Origin: Phymorhynchus buccinoides
Lineage: Eukaryota; Mollusca; Gastropoda; Neogastropoda; Raphitomidae
Direction: 5' to 3'
DNA length: 64,000 nucleotides
NCBI GenBank assembly: GCA_017654935.2
Contig: CM065695.1
Span: forward strand, 28,285,053-28,349,052
In this document: piece after piece, positions 11,801 through 23,981 of the stretch
Layout: each line of letters opens with the position of its first letter
Numbering within the stretch: the stretch's first letter is position 1
The notes under the pieces: model-generated
Databases searched by the model: none
Told to the model about the DNA's origin: nothing
Seen by the model: only the letters and a program-made list of their open reading frames with translations
Program-made: the position numbers and the translations under genes

Positions 11801-11864
11801 CCTGCTCAGGCTGTGCTCCGCCTACCAGGAGGGGGCCAAGTTTAAACGGTTGTACGCTGACTGA
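5897..11864 (+). CDS. CAP-Gly domain protein, five exons, 301 aa
   Basis: Exons 5897-6071, 7488-7568, 8791-9019, 10203-10401 and 11643-11864 join in matching phases (1, 1, 2, 0) to 906 nt including TGA. Residues about 48-128 form a CAP-Gly fold: VGDRVTVHGKTGSVKFV near the start, and GVYLGKRYFRCTQGHGIF at the end, close to the family's RYF-x-C-x3-HGIF signature. The usual GKNDG microtubule-tail groove motif is replaced by GHDG (residues 102-105). The N-terminus has a CYCGPC cysteine cluster (residues 4-9). The C-terminal half is charged and probably helical (ARVERQQKAADRRR). CAP-Gly domains usually bind C-terminal EEY/F or zinc-knuckle partners in microtubule or ciliary proteins; that role here is inferred. 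ATG 5897 is the first in-frame ATG; it directly follows TTGCAG, so an upstream non-coding exon is possible. Exon 4 can read on to a stop at 10414-10416 if its donor is skipped. I do not recognise the specific family. Confidence is high for the exons and lower for the start. Confidence 0.85.
6025..6880 (+). repeat. 93-bp minisatellite made from an exon-intron boundary
   Basis: Nine full units start at 6025, 6118, 6211, 6304, 6400, 6493, 6591, 6689 and 6782, with a stub at 6875. Most are 93 bp; units of 96 and 98 bp carry an extra GTCAG. Each unit holds the last 47 nt of CAP-Gly gene exon 1 (coding VMLAVGDRVTVHGKTG), its GT splice donor, and about 46 nt of intron. Units 1-3 keep one open frame, because 93 is a multiple of 3. 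Unit 4 has lost 2 nt and ends the frame at a TAG near 6385. Units are nearly identical, so the expansion is recent or homogenised. Confidence 0.95.
7093..7261 (+). mobile_element. MITE, CCGTATTTTACGG family, complete
   Basis: The 169-bp element has terminal inverted repeats CCGTATTTTACGGACTATAA and TTATAGTCCGTAAAATACGG and TA on both sides. It lies in intron 1 of the CAP-Gly gene. Confidence 0.9.
9098..9478 (+). mobile_element. MITE, CCGTATTTTACGG family, with an inserted repeat
   Basis: The left end CCGTATTTTTCAGACTATAA and right end CTTATAGTCAGAAAAATTG are 381 bp apart instead of about 165. The extra 210 bp (about 9215-9430, GTCATCTACTACC...) resembles 50395-50600, so a second repeat has landed inside it. 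In CAP-Gly gene intron 3. Confidence 0.75.
10825..11062 (+). mobile_element. TTAA-flanked MITE (piggyBac-like)
   Basis: It is bounded by TTAA at 10821 and 11063. The ends ACCTTTTGCCACCAGCC and GGCGGTGAAAGGG are inverted repeats. TTAA target use points to a piggyBac-type transposase; that is inference. A close copy lies at 33885-34132. Confidence 0.75.
11067..11351 (+). mobile_element. TTAA-flanked MITE abutting the previous one
   Basis: CCCTCTTGCATTT at the left and GAATGCAAGAGGG at the right form inverted termini, with TTAA at 11063 and 11352. It shares its left TTAA with the element ending at 11062. Sequence after 11352 is an inverted copy of about 10960-11027, so the cluster is partly palindromic. 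Confidence 0.75.
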
Positions 11865-11922
11865 GACCGGGACCAAGCAATGAGGCTTTATACTGAAAAT
11901 TCTCTACTCCTGACACTAAACA

Positions 11923-12145
11923 ACTTAGGACAATGATTTGACCACCAGGGGGCAATCAAACCAGTAGGGGCTTAGCGCTTGATATTCTTAGTTGGGCGAA
12001 GTGAGAGAGCGAGATGAGTCGTAGTGAGAGAGAGGGAGATGAGTCCCTCCCTCTCTGTCTCTCTCACTACGCCCAACTAAGAATATCAAGCGCTAAGCCC
12101 CTACTGGTTTGATTGCCCCCTGGCGGTCAAATCATCGTCCTAAGT
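11923..12145. mobile_element. Fold-back element with CT/GA loop
   Basis: Two arms of about 95 bp (ACTTAGGACAATGATTTGAC... and its complement ...ATCGTCCTAAGT) enclose a GAGAGA/CTCTCT centre. A diverged copy lies at 34345-34530. It starts 59 bp after the CAP-Gly gene stop codon, so it probably falls in the 3'UTR. Confidence 0.85.
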
Positions 12146-12199
12146 TGACCATTGCCCACACCACTTAGCACCTACATAAAAATTACCGCCCTTGCAAAG

Positions 12200-13030
12200 T
12201 AGTATAAAACCACTGAAAATTATTTGCCCGTCACTAGGTGGTGTGCTTGATTCAGTACATAAAATTATCGCAAAGTAGTATAAGGCCGGGTTCGCATTAG
12301 ACGAGTAAGTTCTGTACGGAAAACCCTAAATAAGTGGAAGAAAGAAGATTAAAGTTTATGCATATATATAGGGGAAATTCGGACATGTGCACAAATCTTT
12401 TCCCTTCTTTGTTTCACTTATTTATGGATTGCGCATGGGTGTGTACACAGCCTAAAGCCACTGAAAATGGTTTGCCCGTCACTAGGTGGTGCCCTTCATT
12501 CAGTACATAAAATTATCGCCCTTGCGCATCGCAAAGTAGTATGAAGCCACTGAAAATGGTTTGCCCGTCACTAGGTGGTGTGCTTGATTCAGTACATAAA
12601 ATTATCGCCCTTGCGCATCGCAAAGTAGTATGAAGCCACTGAAAATTGTTTGCCCGTCACTAGGTGGCGTGCTTGATTCAGTACATACAATTATCGCCCT
12701 TGTGCATCGCAAAGTACGAGAGAGAGAAAAATAGAGATTTTACGCCTTCTGGGTCAAAAGACCATTTGGGGCATTTGAAATTATACAGATTCCATAATCG
12801 CAAAGTACAGCGGAACCTCCCTTATAAGACCTCCCATTATAAGACTCCCTCCCGTATAAAACCTACTTCTCTGAGACATTGCCCTTCTTTGTAAGTATTA
12901 AAATTACCTCCCTTATAAGACCTCATTTTGGATGATTTTTGAAGGTCTTATAAGGGAGGTTCCACTGTAGTATAAAGTCACTGAAAATTGTTTGCCCCTG
13001 TCACTAGGTGGTGCCCTTGATTCAGTACAT
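12200..13030 (+). repeat. 89-bp tandem repeat, interrupted
   Basis: The motif TTTGCCCGTCACTAGGTGG recurs at about 12222, 12471, 12560, 12648 and 12989. Three consecutive units start 89 bp apart (12459, 12548, 12637). An inverted-repeat insert lies at about 12287-12452 and a MITE at 12808-12967. Confidence 0.85.
12808..12967 (+). mobile_element. MITE, GGAACCTCC family, with visible empty site
   Basis: The 160-bp element runs from CAGCGGAACCTCC to GGAGGTTCCACTG and is flanked by TA. It interrupts an 89-bp tandem repeat whose other units read CAAAGTAGTAT without interruption. This fixes both ends and the TA duplication. Confidence 0.92.
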
Positions 13031-13284
13031 AAAATTATCCCCCCTTGTGCGTTGCAAACAAGTAGAATGAAGCCCCATTGTATGGTTTCCAGTTGCATGT
13101 TGTCAAACCTAACCAGATACCCACATCCAATTGTTTGCGTGTGAAATGGTTATCCCCTCCACACCTCAGTATTTGTGAAATCATTATTCATATAGTTTAT
13201 GACAAAGTATTGTAACGTCAAAGTGCATTTTGAAATGTTGAATGTATAAGTTTCAATATACTTTTTTGTGTGTATGTGGATCGT

Positions 13285-13600
13285 AGTGTATATAATAATA
13301 ATAATGGGAATTTATATAGCGCTCTTTCTCACATGAGCTCAGTGCGCTTTACATTGATAACAAAAACATTAAAGGCAAACAAATAATGAATCATTAGAAA
13401 GTAAAATAAACACAATGATTGCATGCAACGTTCTCTTACTTCCTCACACACACACATACGATACACACACACACGCACACGCGCGCGCGCGCGCACACAC
13501 ACACGCACGCCTGCATGCATGCAGGCACACACACATACATGCACAAGCACACACGAACGCACACATACACGCACGCACACAAATACAAGAGTAAAATAGG
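13285..13600. repeat. (AAT)n / GCGCT repeat with CA/CG tract
   Basis: It has (AAT)n, TTTATATAGCGCTCTTTC, then AGTGCGCTTTACATTG and CA/CG-rich sequence to about 13580. A GT/GC tract of opposite sense follows at 13804-13880, giving a possible large hairpin. Confidence 0.7.
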
Positions 13601-14097
13601 TGCAATATGAAAATTCTAAGAAGAAACATAGACCACATTCACATTCTCAATCAGGTTTGAATACAATACTGCAACTTAAAATAAAATCATACTGCCATCG
13701 ACATACCAATTACATGACTAATTATAACAAACAAATTTTGCAAAACCAAAAATACCATTCTACCTCATTTACAAGCATTTAATGTTTACAAGACATGCAT
13801 GCAGGTGTGTGTGTGTGTGTGCGCGCGCGCGCGCGTGCGTGCGTGTGTGTGTGTGTGTATCGTTTGTGTGTGTGTGAGGAAGTAAGAGAACGTTCTACAT
13901 ACAAATTATAAAATAATTGTAAATACATTTTTTACAAGATTTCTGCAATGAAACGCCCCCCCCCCCCTTCCAACACCAGCTTTTGTATTGTAATTGTATG
14001 CTTTGATAAATTATAATCCACAATTACCAATAAACAAAAACATCATGTGGTCACTCTCCTCTTGGATTTGGTGCCTCTTTTGGCCATCTTATTTTAT

Positions 14098-14216
14098 TTA
14101 ACTTAACCTTTGATAGTTTGAAGCGTTCGCTTCGTGTCAAGTAAACCCGAGTTCGAACCTGGGTACAGGGGATTTTTCCTCTCACTTTGCACTAGGCCTT
14201 ACGGTCTGAATGTGGA

Positions 14217-14247
<31 letters not shown>

Positions 14248-14280
14248 CGTGTGCCCATGCACTTAGCACACATTTAGCCC
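14098..14280 (+). mobile_element. SINE-like sequence
   Basis: A B-box-like GAGTTCGAACCTGGG is followed by the conserved body CAGATGAGACGATAAACCGA and GGTCCCGTGTGC, also present in the element at 24240. The 5' head is degraded. Confidence 0.65.
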
Positions 14281-14920
14281 AGTGGCAACGGAAAAGTTGT
14301 CATTTGGTCAAAATTTACCCCCCCCCCCACCCCCTTTCCTTCCTCATCAGTCACACAAAAAATTGCATGCAAAAAAAAGAAAATGGGTGGCGCGCCTCTG
14401 GCTGCGACACGCTCTCCAGGTGGGAGCAACCCGAATTTCACAGAGATGCCTCTGTGACTATAAAGTACCTAATACCTAATTTTGTTTTTGTTTCTCAAGA
14501 GCTTGCACATGTTCCTTCAGTGGTTATATCTTTATCGATTACAAATTTGGGACTTTCCTGGTATTGCAGTACCTCCAGGATCGCCCCACCATCTTTATAT
14601 CTATTAATGTCCCACATGTGCCTGTTCCAGGCCGGAGGACGTTAATCGGATTTTCATTCAAGAGAGCTTGGTGGAACGGTTGTCATTTCTATACAACTAT
14701 TGGAGTTTTCATGGCAGATTTTGAGAAGATTTGAAGGCTTTTTACATGTTCTAATAATGTGGTGTTTTGGACAAGTTGTTAAGTTTTGCAAGCACCAAAC
14801 AAAAGTGGGTTTTTTGAACTTTTTTTTTAAACTTTTGATGGTGTTTTTCTGTTATTTGATTATTAAGAAAGGAATGACTATGATTACACATTGATAGCTG
14901 TAGCAGTTCATGTATTAAAA

Positions 14921-15139
14921 CCCCTTGACTGACATATAACGTATCACTGACTTGATGACATCATCACACAGAGGAATAACTGATATGATCACACAGAGGA
15001 ATAACTGATATGCTGGCTTTTGCTCTAACACAGTCAAGAGAGTTATATCCCTAGACCATTTTGCCAGATTGGCTCTATCAGTTGTCTTTTTCATTTTGTA
15101 CAATTATTTTTTCTTTAATTTTATCTGGCAGTCAAGGGG
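14921..15139 (+). mobile_element. TTAA-flanked MITE
   Basis: Termini CCCCTTGACTG and CAGTCAAGGGG are perfect 11-bp inverted repeats. TTAA follows on the right; on the left TTAA is separated by two A. It contains a 25-bp direct duplication (ACACAGAGGAATAACTGATAT at about 14970-15010). Confidence 0.75.
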
Positions 15140-16171
15140 TTAAAGGGTTTGCACAAAATTGTCAAAATGCGATGAAAAAGGGATATTTGACACTGAGGTT
15201 TGGTATTTATTTTCAGGAAGGCTAGGGGTTAGGGGTGGAATAGTAAAGGAGGTATTTTTGGTGTATCGCTTAGAAAATATTTCGGCATTCTGCATATTCA
15301 TGAACAAATTCAAAATGTCACATGGTGTCAGAAGGTGCGTGTTTATCTTACATTATTTTTTTTCTCTTGGGAAAGGAAGATGTCTTTACATAAATAGTGC
15401 TGAACCCTCTTCCACCCCCGTTCCCATCCTCCTCCTTTGCTCTTGCAGTTTGATGCCAAAGCATTTAAAAATGAAAACAACCATCACATTTCTTCATAAA
15501 GTTTCGGGCGTTTGTCTTCTGTTCGCATTACATTGACAAGGGGTCTTCTGACAAATCGACTCTAAATCAAAATAGTATTTATTTGTTCTACACTATTATT
15601 CTTTGTAAATAATGGATAGTGGTTTGCAAAGGACTTGCTGTCTCTTCGAATATTTGTTTTTGAAAGCACATGTTGTAGCTTCAGTTTTGAAACTGTACAC
15701 ATTCAGGGATAAACTGCATTATTGTTAGTGTTTTTGTGAGTGTTAAAATCATATATTCAAGTTTTTACCAGCCGAGCATTACAAAATCGAGCATTTCGAT
15801 TCGTATTGAACGTGTGTGATTATTTGATTTATGCATTTCTAATAAGTTGGCTTTTGTTTTTTTGACGTTTTCTGAAGGGTCTACATCATGGTGGGTGCAC
15901 ATATTAATGATGCAAGAAGAGAATCTGTACTATGTCCATACTAAGTTTGGAGTGTTTTATTAAAACATTTTTGGAATGCCCTAAAAGCTCCATGTCATAT
16001 TAGAAAAGATTTTTAAGTCCTTCAAAGATGTTCATTTTATAACTGGTTGAAGTGTGAAGCAAGCGAAATATAGCAGCCAGCCCTATTTGAATATGTACCC
16101 GTAGTAGCATTTGATAAGTTCAGTATTCTGTATGTCAGTAGCACTGCAGTATCACAAGCCTATCATCTCTC

Positions 16172-16222
<51 letters not shown>

Positions 16223-17962
16223 GACATCAAGATAAACTGCACACTGTTTGAAGTCTTAAAATCTGTGATAGAATTTGGCTCTAAATTGGCATGTTTAATT
16301 TTATTTTAGCTTCTTGTATGCGTACAATAGTTCATTACTTTTGTGATGATTTGCACATATACTGCTTAATCTTTTCGCAACACGCCGCTAGAATACTAGC
16401 AAAGCCCGAGTTTACCGTTGCTGACACTGCTGCTAGTATGCTAGCAACTGGCAAAATGCTCCTGTGGCCGACAGTGCTGTGGCTGCTTAACTCATTCAGT
16501 TAAGCACACAATATCGAATTGGTTTTCGAATGTTATATTATTTAAAAGATTAAAGATAATTCTAAACCACTATTTAAAAGTAAAGTCACTGATCTCCAGA
16601 TTTTTTAAGAGAATTTATTAAAAAGGGCCAAAATCGGGTCTCCTGAAGGAATTTCTACTCCTTGACTGCAGTGTCCTGAGGGAATACGGAGCAGAGAGAG
16701 GGGTTGTGTTGGAAAGTGTTAATGATGTCACTCTGTGATACAGGCTGCCTTGCACTATCAGACACGGTGTACTGAAAAAAATACAATAAAATTCTAGTTT
16801 GATAGAGATTTTAAAGACCCACTAGATCATGTGTCAAAATCATGGGTTTCACATGTTTTCCCTCTTATAGCTGATTCCCATACAAATGTCCCCAAATTGA
16901 AAACAAAACAATTTTAAAGAGCAGCCTCAATTTGAAGTTGGGGAAATTTGTATGTGGGTCACAGCTACCCAGAAAAACCCAAGGGACTTAATCGTGGTGC
17001 GTTAGTGTGTCTTTAAGGACTTATTTCCGAAGCATGCAATGAATTTGGTTGCGACTTTGGGTAATGGTGACCAGTTCTGGTTAAAAGTCCACAACTTATT
17101 GTGGATATTTTGTTTCCTCATCAATTCTAATTATTATAATTAGTTTGTAGTTGTCTTCTTGTTGGCTTTTTTTTTTCCACCTAACAAATAAAGAATAATA
17201 AATCGAGTTACCAAAGTAATCCTGTTGTCTTGACCACAAACCAGGAATTTGTTTCTCATATTCTAAACGATGCATTTATTTTTTGATGAATCTCTTTCAG
17301 GAATTGTGATGCAATGGGATTATCTACTATACATGTATTTTTGCCTGATGTGATTGCCGTTATTGAAGAGAATATCATTTTTTTCTTTACATTGCCATCG
17401 AATGTTTCCCCTTTTTTTTTTATACTCAATATGCAGCTTTAACTTATATTTGTTCTTTTCTCCATTTTTCTTCTTGCTGTCAAAGCATAATTCAGTTTGG
17501 TCAGCTTTGTTGCTGTTGTTTTTCTCCTGCTCACTGTGATAATATCTGTTTAACTTATACATGACGCGTTTAGCTGGAAAAATGAATAAATAAAAAAGGG
17601 AAAAAAGCTAGATCATGTCATAAGTGTGACTGTATGTTTGACGTTTGCATCTAATGCTTTTATATAATATAATGCATGCATTCGATCAACTTTTGGTAAC
17701 AGCTGACAAAACAAGTTCAGGTCAAAATTAAGTTCCTTTAATGGCAGTTCATGACAACATCTTATTTCTTTAATGAAATTCGGGTAACCAAAATCATGTT
17801 CCCATATTGACAGTTCGGTACAAAATAGTTTTCCTGTAATGACTGTGGAAAACTGATACTGATGGCACAATTTTTCCATTGCATGTTCATCAAGCAGGAT
17901 GCAATAAGCCAACAGTTGACCGCATCAAGATAGCCTTTCTTGTTGAGGCGCCATTTGTGTTG
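15140..17962. other. Spacer between convergent genes
   Basis: AT-rich sequence between the CAP-Gly gene (plus) and AIRIM (minus), with one TC microsatellite. A 99-codon minus-strand frame at 17912-17613 lies just after the AIRIM stop and is probably 3'UTR. Confidence 0.5.
16166..16218. repeat. (TC)n microsatellite
   Basis: About 50 bp of CT steps with one GT interruption, in the spacer between the two convergent genes. Confidence 0.95.
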
Positions 17963-20900
17963 TCATCTCTTCTCCTTGACAAACAAGTCCACCTGAAGTA
18001 AGATATCTGAAACAAAAAATAAGCACAATGCTTGGGTTTGAAGTCATTAGGGAAAACCAAAACATCATTAACACAACATGTTGAAGCATTCCTTTATCCC
18101 TTGTTACGATCATCTCAGTTTTGATTTCCACTCCAGCTCATACCCTTGATGGGTTTGCATCTCACTCAATAAGATCAGCAGGCCTGTGGGCCTGTTGTTG
18201 TTGATACCCTTAGAACAGGACACCACTCACAAATGAACAACAGGCAACATAATAGGAATTGTTCGGAAATAATTAAGGGGAGTAATTTCATGGTGTGTGG
18301 GAATGATCTTGCTTAATTCAATGGGTCAAACAGGGGAAGTCACTCTACCTTCAGGTCTCATAGCCTATCGACTCGTGTATTTGAGCAGACATACAGCACT
18401 TAGAATACCGTGTGTCATTCTAAAGTTTTAGCAGTTTGTGGCTACTGGCCACCCCCAATTTTTTCCCCAAAAAATGTTTGCAAGTCGCTGACTCGCATTC
18501 TGTGGTTTCAAGCTTTGACACCATTGTTGCTATGGCATTTGACAGAGTAAAGGAGGTTAGCAACTCTAATTTTCATGAAGTGCTCTCCCCCAATTTTTTT
18601 TCCAAAAAATCGTCTATTATATACTTAGTTCAATGTTGTTGTTGTCTTACCATGGCTAAAAGAATCATCCCAACAGCGGAAGCACTTGAACACAACGGTA
18701 CAAGTGCATTAGCTAGGGATTAGAACATTCGGTTCTCCTACTCCTTGATCTTTCGGCTGCCTACGATACAATCGATCATGACATGCTTATTTCTCGTCTC
18801 GAACAAAATTTTGGAATAACTGAAAATGCCCTCAAATGGTTTCGTTCCTATCTTCATGAAAGAAAACAAATAGTTGTAGTAAATGAAAACAAATCTTCGG
18901 AGTCAGTTCTTGATTTTGGCGTCCCACAAGGCTCCGTGTTAGGACCAATTTTGTTCATTCTTCATACCACCCCATTGACCCCTCTCATAGCGAAACACTC
19001 TGTCCGTCATGAAATGTATGCCGATGATACTCAACTCAATCATGGTGCTTCACCGCTAGCTCACGACCAGCTTATTCACACTCTTCAAGACTCACTGAAG
19101 TGAAAACATGGATGTCAAACAATAAGCTTAAACTAAACGATGACAAGACTGAAGCACTCAGAGTGCTTCCCCCATCTGTTGACTCTAGCTCTCTGCCCTC
19201 CACCATTGCCCTTGGAGATTCCAACATCAAATTTTCTGAACATGTTCGCAACCTTGGCGCTTTCTTGGATGAAGACCTTTCCATGCAACATCATATCACT
19301 AAGATCTACCAGGCTGCATACATCGAACTCAGACGAATCAGCTCTATACGCCCCTTTCTCACGACCGAGGCAACCAAAACGCAAGTCAGTTCATACATTT
19401 TGTCTAGATTAGATTACTGCAACTCCCTTCTACTTGGTTGCCCACAGGCGCTTCTCAAACCCTTACAACAACTCCAAAACTCTGCTGCTAGAATGGTCTA
19501 CAAAGCCAAGCGTCTTCAACACACATCACCTCTACTTAAAGAGTTGCATTGGCTACCCATTCAACAAAGAATAAACTACAAAGCTGCCTGTCTCTGCTAT
19601 CAGATCATATCGGGAACAGCACCGCAATACCTCTCTGAGCTTCTTGAAATTTACGTTCCATCTCGATCTCTCCGCTCAGCAAATGACAATAGGATTTTTC
19701 GAATACAAAAATTTAAACAAGATAGGCACGGTGGTAGAGCTTTTACATCATCAGCAGTCAAACTCTGGAATTCATTGCCTTCTGCTGTCAGACATAGTCA
19801 ATCTTAAACATCATTCAAAACTAACCAGAAAACCCATCTGTTCCAGCAGTCTTTCCAATAACACCCTCATCTCCATGTGCACGTGTGCGTGTGTGTGTGT
19901 GTACACACGCGTGTATGCGTGTGTTTGTGTGCATGCGTGCGTACGTGTGATTGTGCGATGTGTGTGTATGTGTGTGTGTGCCTGTGTGTGTGTGTGTGTG
20001 TGATTGTGCGATGCATGTCCGTATATTTGTATGTATATATGTAATTTGTGTATGTGTATGTATGTAATTTGTGAGCGTGTGCGCGAATGTGAGTGTGCGT
20101 GCGCCCACGGCCGCGCTTCCAAGCAGGTGTGTGTGTGTGTGTTCTGTGTGTGTTCTGTGTGGGTATATCTGCTTGCATGTGTATAAGTGTATGCGTGCGC
20201 AGGAGAGATTGTGTTCGGCTAGAGGCCGGGGGGGGGGATAGGGGGGGTGTATGCGAGCATGTGTCTGTGAGTGTGAGTACACGCGAGTGTTTTTGTGTAT
20301 GTGAGTGTGCGCGCGCGTGTGTATGTGTGTGTGTATGCGTGTGCGCGTGTTTGTACAAGTGTATGTTTGAGTAAGTTTGTGTGCGTTTCCGTGAGAATGT
20401 GTTTTTCTGTGTGTTTGATGAAATGTGTGTGTATGTCTGTGTGCAAGAACGCGTTCACTCTCGTGCGTGCACGTACATGCGTGTGTGTCTGTTGTGCGTG
20501 TGTGAGTTTTTTCAATGCTGATTGTAAAGCGCTTTGTGCTCGATAAAAAGCGCTATATAAATATCCGTTTATTATTATTATTATTACGTGTGTGACTGTT
20601 TTTGTTTACCCGGGCAGCCACACTCCGACTTCGGGGAATTTGGGAGATGTTGATGTTATGCTAGGAGCTTGTCATGGCTAAAGACAATCCCGCATAACTA
20701 TGCATAGCATAACAACATTTTGATGTAGCCTTGGTGTTCTAGACTATGTCAATTGGTCTGACACAACCTCAAGCCAAGGTGAACTTAGTTCAATGAAATA
20801 GGTATACCTTCAGTCTCAAATCAGGCGGATTGATGATCACTGCCACAAGTAAAGGCTATACAAATCATGCACTTGACGTCAAGTCTCAAGTTGTGAGCTA

Positions 20901-23087
20901 TCAAGGAATGAAGATAAAGGTTTAGGTCAATACATGCATCCATTTCATTATCAGAAAGGAAACACATGTTGAAGAACAACTGACAGAGCATGGAGCCAGA
21001 TTTGTAGATTGAAAGACGACACACAGACACATTTATGATGACCGATGTACACAAGTATAAAGAAACACAAACAAGCAGACACACCATCGATGGTGTTGAT
21101 TAGAACCTCATCCTGATCTGTCCACTTTTGCGCCAAATTGTCTGATGTCAGCTCTTCGCCTTTCAGTATCTGTTTGAGCAAGTGAACTTGACTCCAATAA
21201 CTGGTTCCTGGTTAAGGCTTGTTGTATGTACAAACATGCAAGCATAAGAAGTTCTAAACACACATGACATGCACAAATGTGAACTTGTGCACATGCACAC
21301 AAAACACACACACAAACTCCAATTCTATACATCATTACTCCAATCTTCTATGCTTTCCTTTCTATTGATATTCTTTTGAACTGGATGCCTGAGGCGAAGA
21401 AGAAGAAGACACACACAGCGCAAGAGACACAGAGAAGTCGGAAGCATTTGATTTGACCCCAGAAGAACTCTGAAGATTAAAAGATGAATGTTGAAGAAGA
21501 AAAGGATACTGCTGATAGAGCAACAGGTCCACTGTCTCCAGCCATTCCACCAGGTCAGCCAGGGAGGAATAGGAGGAGGAGGAGGAGGAATCGCACACTG
21601 CAGCAAGGCCCAGGGAAGAGGAGTACTTGTCCATAATGTTTCGTGATGTCTCACAATGCTTGCTGGTTATCTCCTGCTTCTCCTTCAACACTTCTCTGCA
21701 ACATTATACAAAAATGAATCAAGTTCATTTACATTCATTTGCAACTATAACAAAACTCTGCCTACCTTTATGACATTTTAAATGTCAAATCCTCATATCC
21801 CTTTCGTATCCCTTTCGCATATATACACTGCATATTATCATATTTTACGGATTATAAGACGCACCCTCCAAATTTGACTCAAAATTCAGATTTTGTTACT
21901 CTATTTCCTTACTCTATTATCAGTCACATTATAAGGCGCTGGGGTCTCAGTCTGGGGGGAAAGTGTCGCCGTATAGTTTGTAAAATACGGTAGTTAATAT
22001 GACAAGATGTTACACCTGTTCAATACAATGTCACTGTCCGACAGTGTTGTGATTGTGATGCTGAACAGCAAACCTGTACCAGTCAAGCCTATCTGGGGAA
22101 AAAATAATAATAATAATAATAACAGTACATTTACATTGCGATTTACCTCAAGTGAACCCAAAGCGCTTTACAATCAAATTTTCATCAACAAGTAGACAAC
22201 AAAAATAGTGTTTAAGAACGACAGAAACCAGCAACAACGTATACAAAGCAGCTCACACACACACACACACATTTATCGACACAGACTCATTATTCATCTT
22301 TCATTCAGTAAGCCATAGCAACTAAGTTGCATGGACTGATCACAATTCACATACACCAACACACATACACAAACATTAGAGTATACAAGTACACTCACAC
22401 ACAACATATGCATGCAGACAAACACACATAGAGACATACACATATGCATGTACGAATGCCAGTCAACTCAGCCTTTTACCAGGTCGGCCTCATGCCAACT
22501 CGGCCCCGGGTACAGGTCAACTCGGCCTCAAGCCCTGGTCATTTCGGCCTCGGGTTCACTCCTGAGATCTCCTCATAGTAAAAATGTGCACACGGGTCTA
22601 TACACCATTCCATGCCCTTCTTTGTAACCCCCCCCCCCCTCTAATGTGACCCAGGTCGGCCCTGGTGTGTGTGTGTGTGTGTGCTTTGTTTCCTTATTCG
22701 GTGTGCTTTGTTTTCCCGTTCATTTAGGTATCTTGCGTGCATAATCTAAGAAAAAAATCATAACCAAAAAAAAGTCGTAAAAACGAAAATCCATGAAATG
22801 CTTAATGTTTTTCGTGATGTGTGCATGTGCGTGCGTGCGTGCCCGTACACGTGTCACGCACGCGTGTGTGCATGTTTTATACCTGCGATGTAACATTTTA
22901 ATGGCTTTTATATAAATATCTTACACGTAACGTGTGCATATTTTATACCTGCAGGGATGTAACATTTTAATGACTATGTAACGTCTGACAGCCTTTTGAC
23001 AAGGCGATTTTGAGTGATGTGAATTATAGACCTTTAATGTAAATGTTTTACAAGTAATTATGTGCTGATCGACTTATTTGAAAGATA

Positions 23088-23144
<57 letters not shown>

Positions 23145-23627
23145 CAGAATTGAGTATAAATTAAACACACTTTGCTATAAATCTATTCATAAAGCTGCTC
23201 CATCTTACCTCTGCGACAATATTTCCATCTATATGCCAGCTCGCACTTTACGTTCAGTTTCTGACCCTCTTTCTCTCCAGATCCCTAGGTATAAGCTTTC
23301 AACTGTTGGTCGGCGCTCTTTTGCAGTCTCAGGACCGACCTCCTGGAACAAACTTCCTCTCTCCCTCCGTCAGCGACCGACTCTCTCTGCTTTCAAAGCT
23401 AACCTCAAAACCCACCTGTTCCCCTGTCATTAAAGCTCCTCTCTCTTTCTCTTCTCTCTCTTGCCATTAGGTCTGTTTCTGCTATATTCCATTTATGTTA
23501 TCCGTGTGTGTTCGCTTTGTATTACGTTTGTGTTTGAATGCGCTTTGAATGCTAACGTGTGCGTGCGCTTTGATTTGATTTCTATCAAGATTCAGCGCCG
23601 TATAAATACTGTATATTGTTGTTGTTG

Positions 23628-23671
<44 letters not shown>

Positions 23672-23944
23672 ATGTATGTGTGTTCTACAATTTCTTTCAT
23701 AGCTGCGCAAAGCTGATATGAATTACAGACATGTATACTTTTATATAAATATTTTACACGTATTTGAGTGCCAACTATTTTTCGTGATGTGTGTATTTGC
23801 GTGCCCGTACACACGTGTGTGCATGTTTTATACCTGCAATGTAACATTTTAATGACTTTTATATAAATATTTTACACGTAACATGTGCATGTTTTATACC
23901 TGCACTGTAACATTTGAATGACTATGTAATATGTAACGTTTTAA

Positions 23945-23981
<37 letters not shown>

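Larger units (their letters stand above)
18660..20660 (+). mobile_element. Old repeat split by a LINE insertion
   Basis: 18664-18720 (ATCATCCCAACAGCGG... to AGCTAGGGAT) and 20584-20640 (ACGTGTGTGACTG... to CTTCGGGG) match the two halves of a continuous copy at about 2018-2148. Between the halves lies a LINE ending in (ATT)n. Around nine bases of the original repeat are absent at the junction. The LINE therefore landed inside a resident copy of this repeat. Confidence 0.8.

Noticed and set aside
17613..17912. 99-codon minus-strand frame just after the AIRIM stop
   Set aside because: It starts with TTG, has no recognisable domain, and lies where the AIRIM 3'UTR is expected.
19811..20546. Histidine/threonine- and cysteine/valine-rich frames
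   Set aside because: These are translations of the GT/CA-rich LINE 3' region, not proteins. The same applies to frames at 5153-5519, 13329-13638, 24568-25082, 39768-40416 and 46089-46778.
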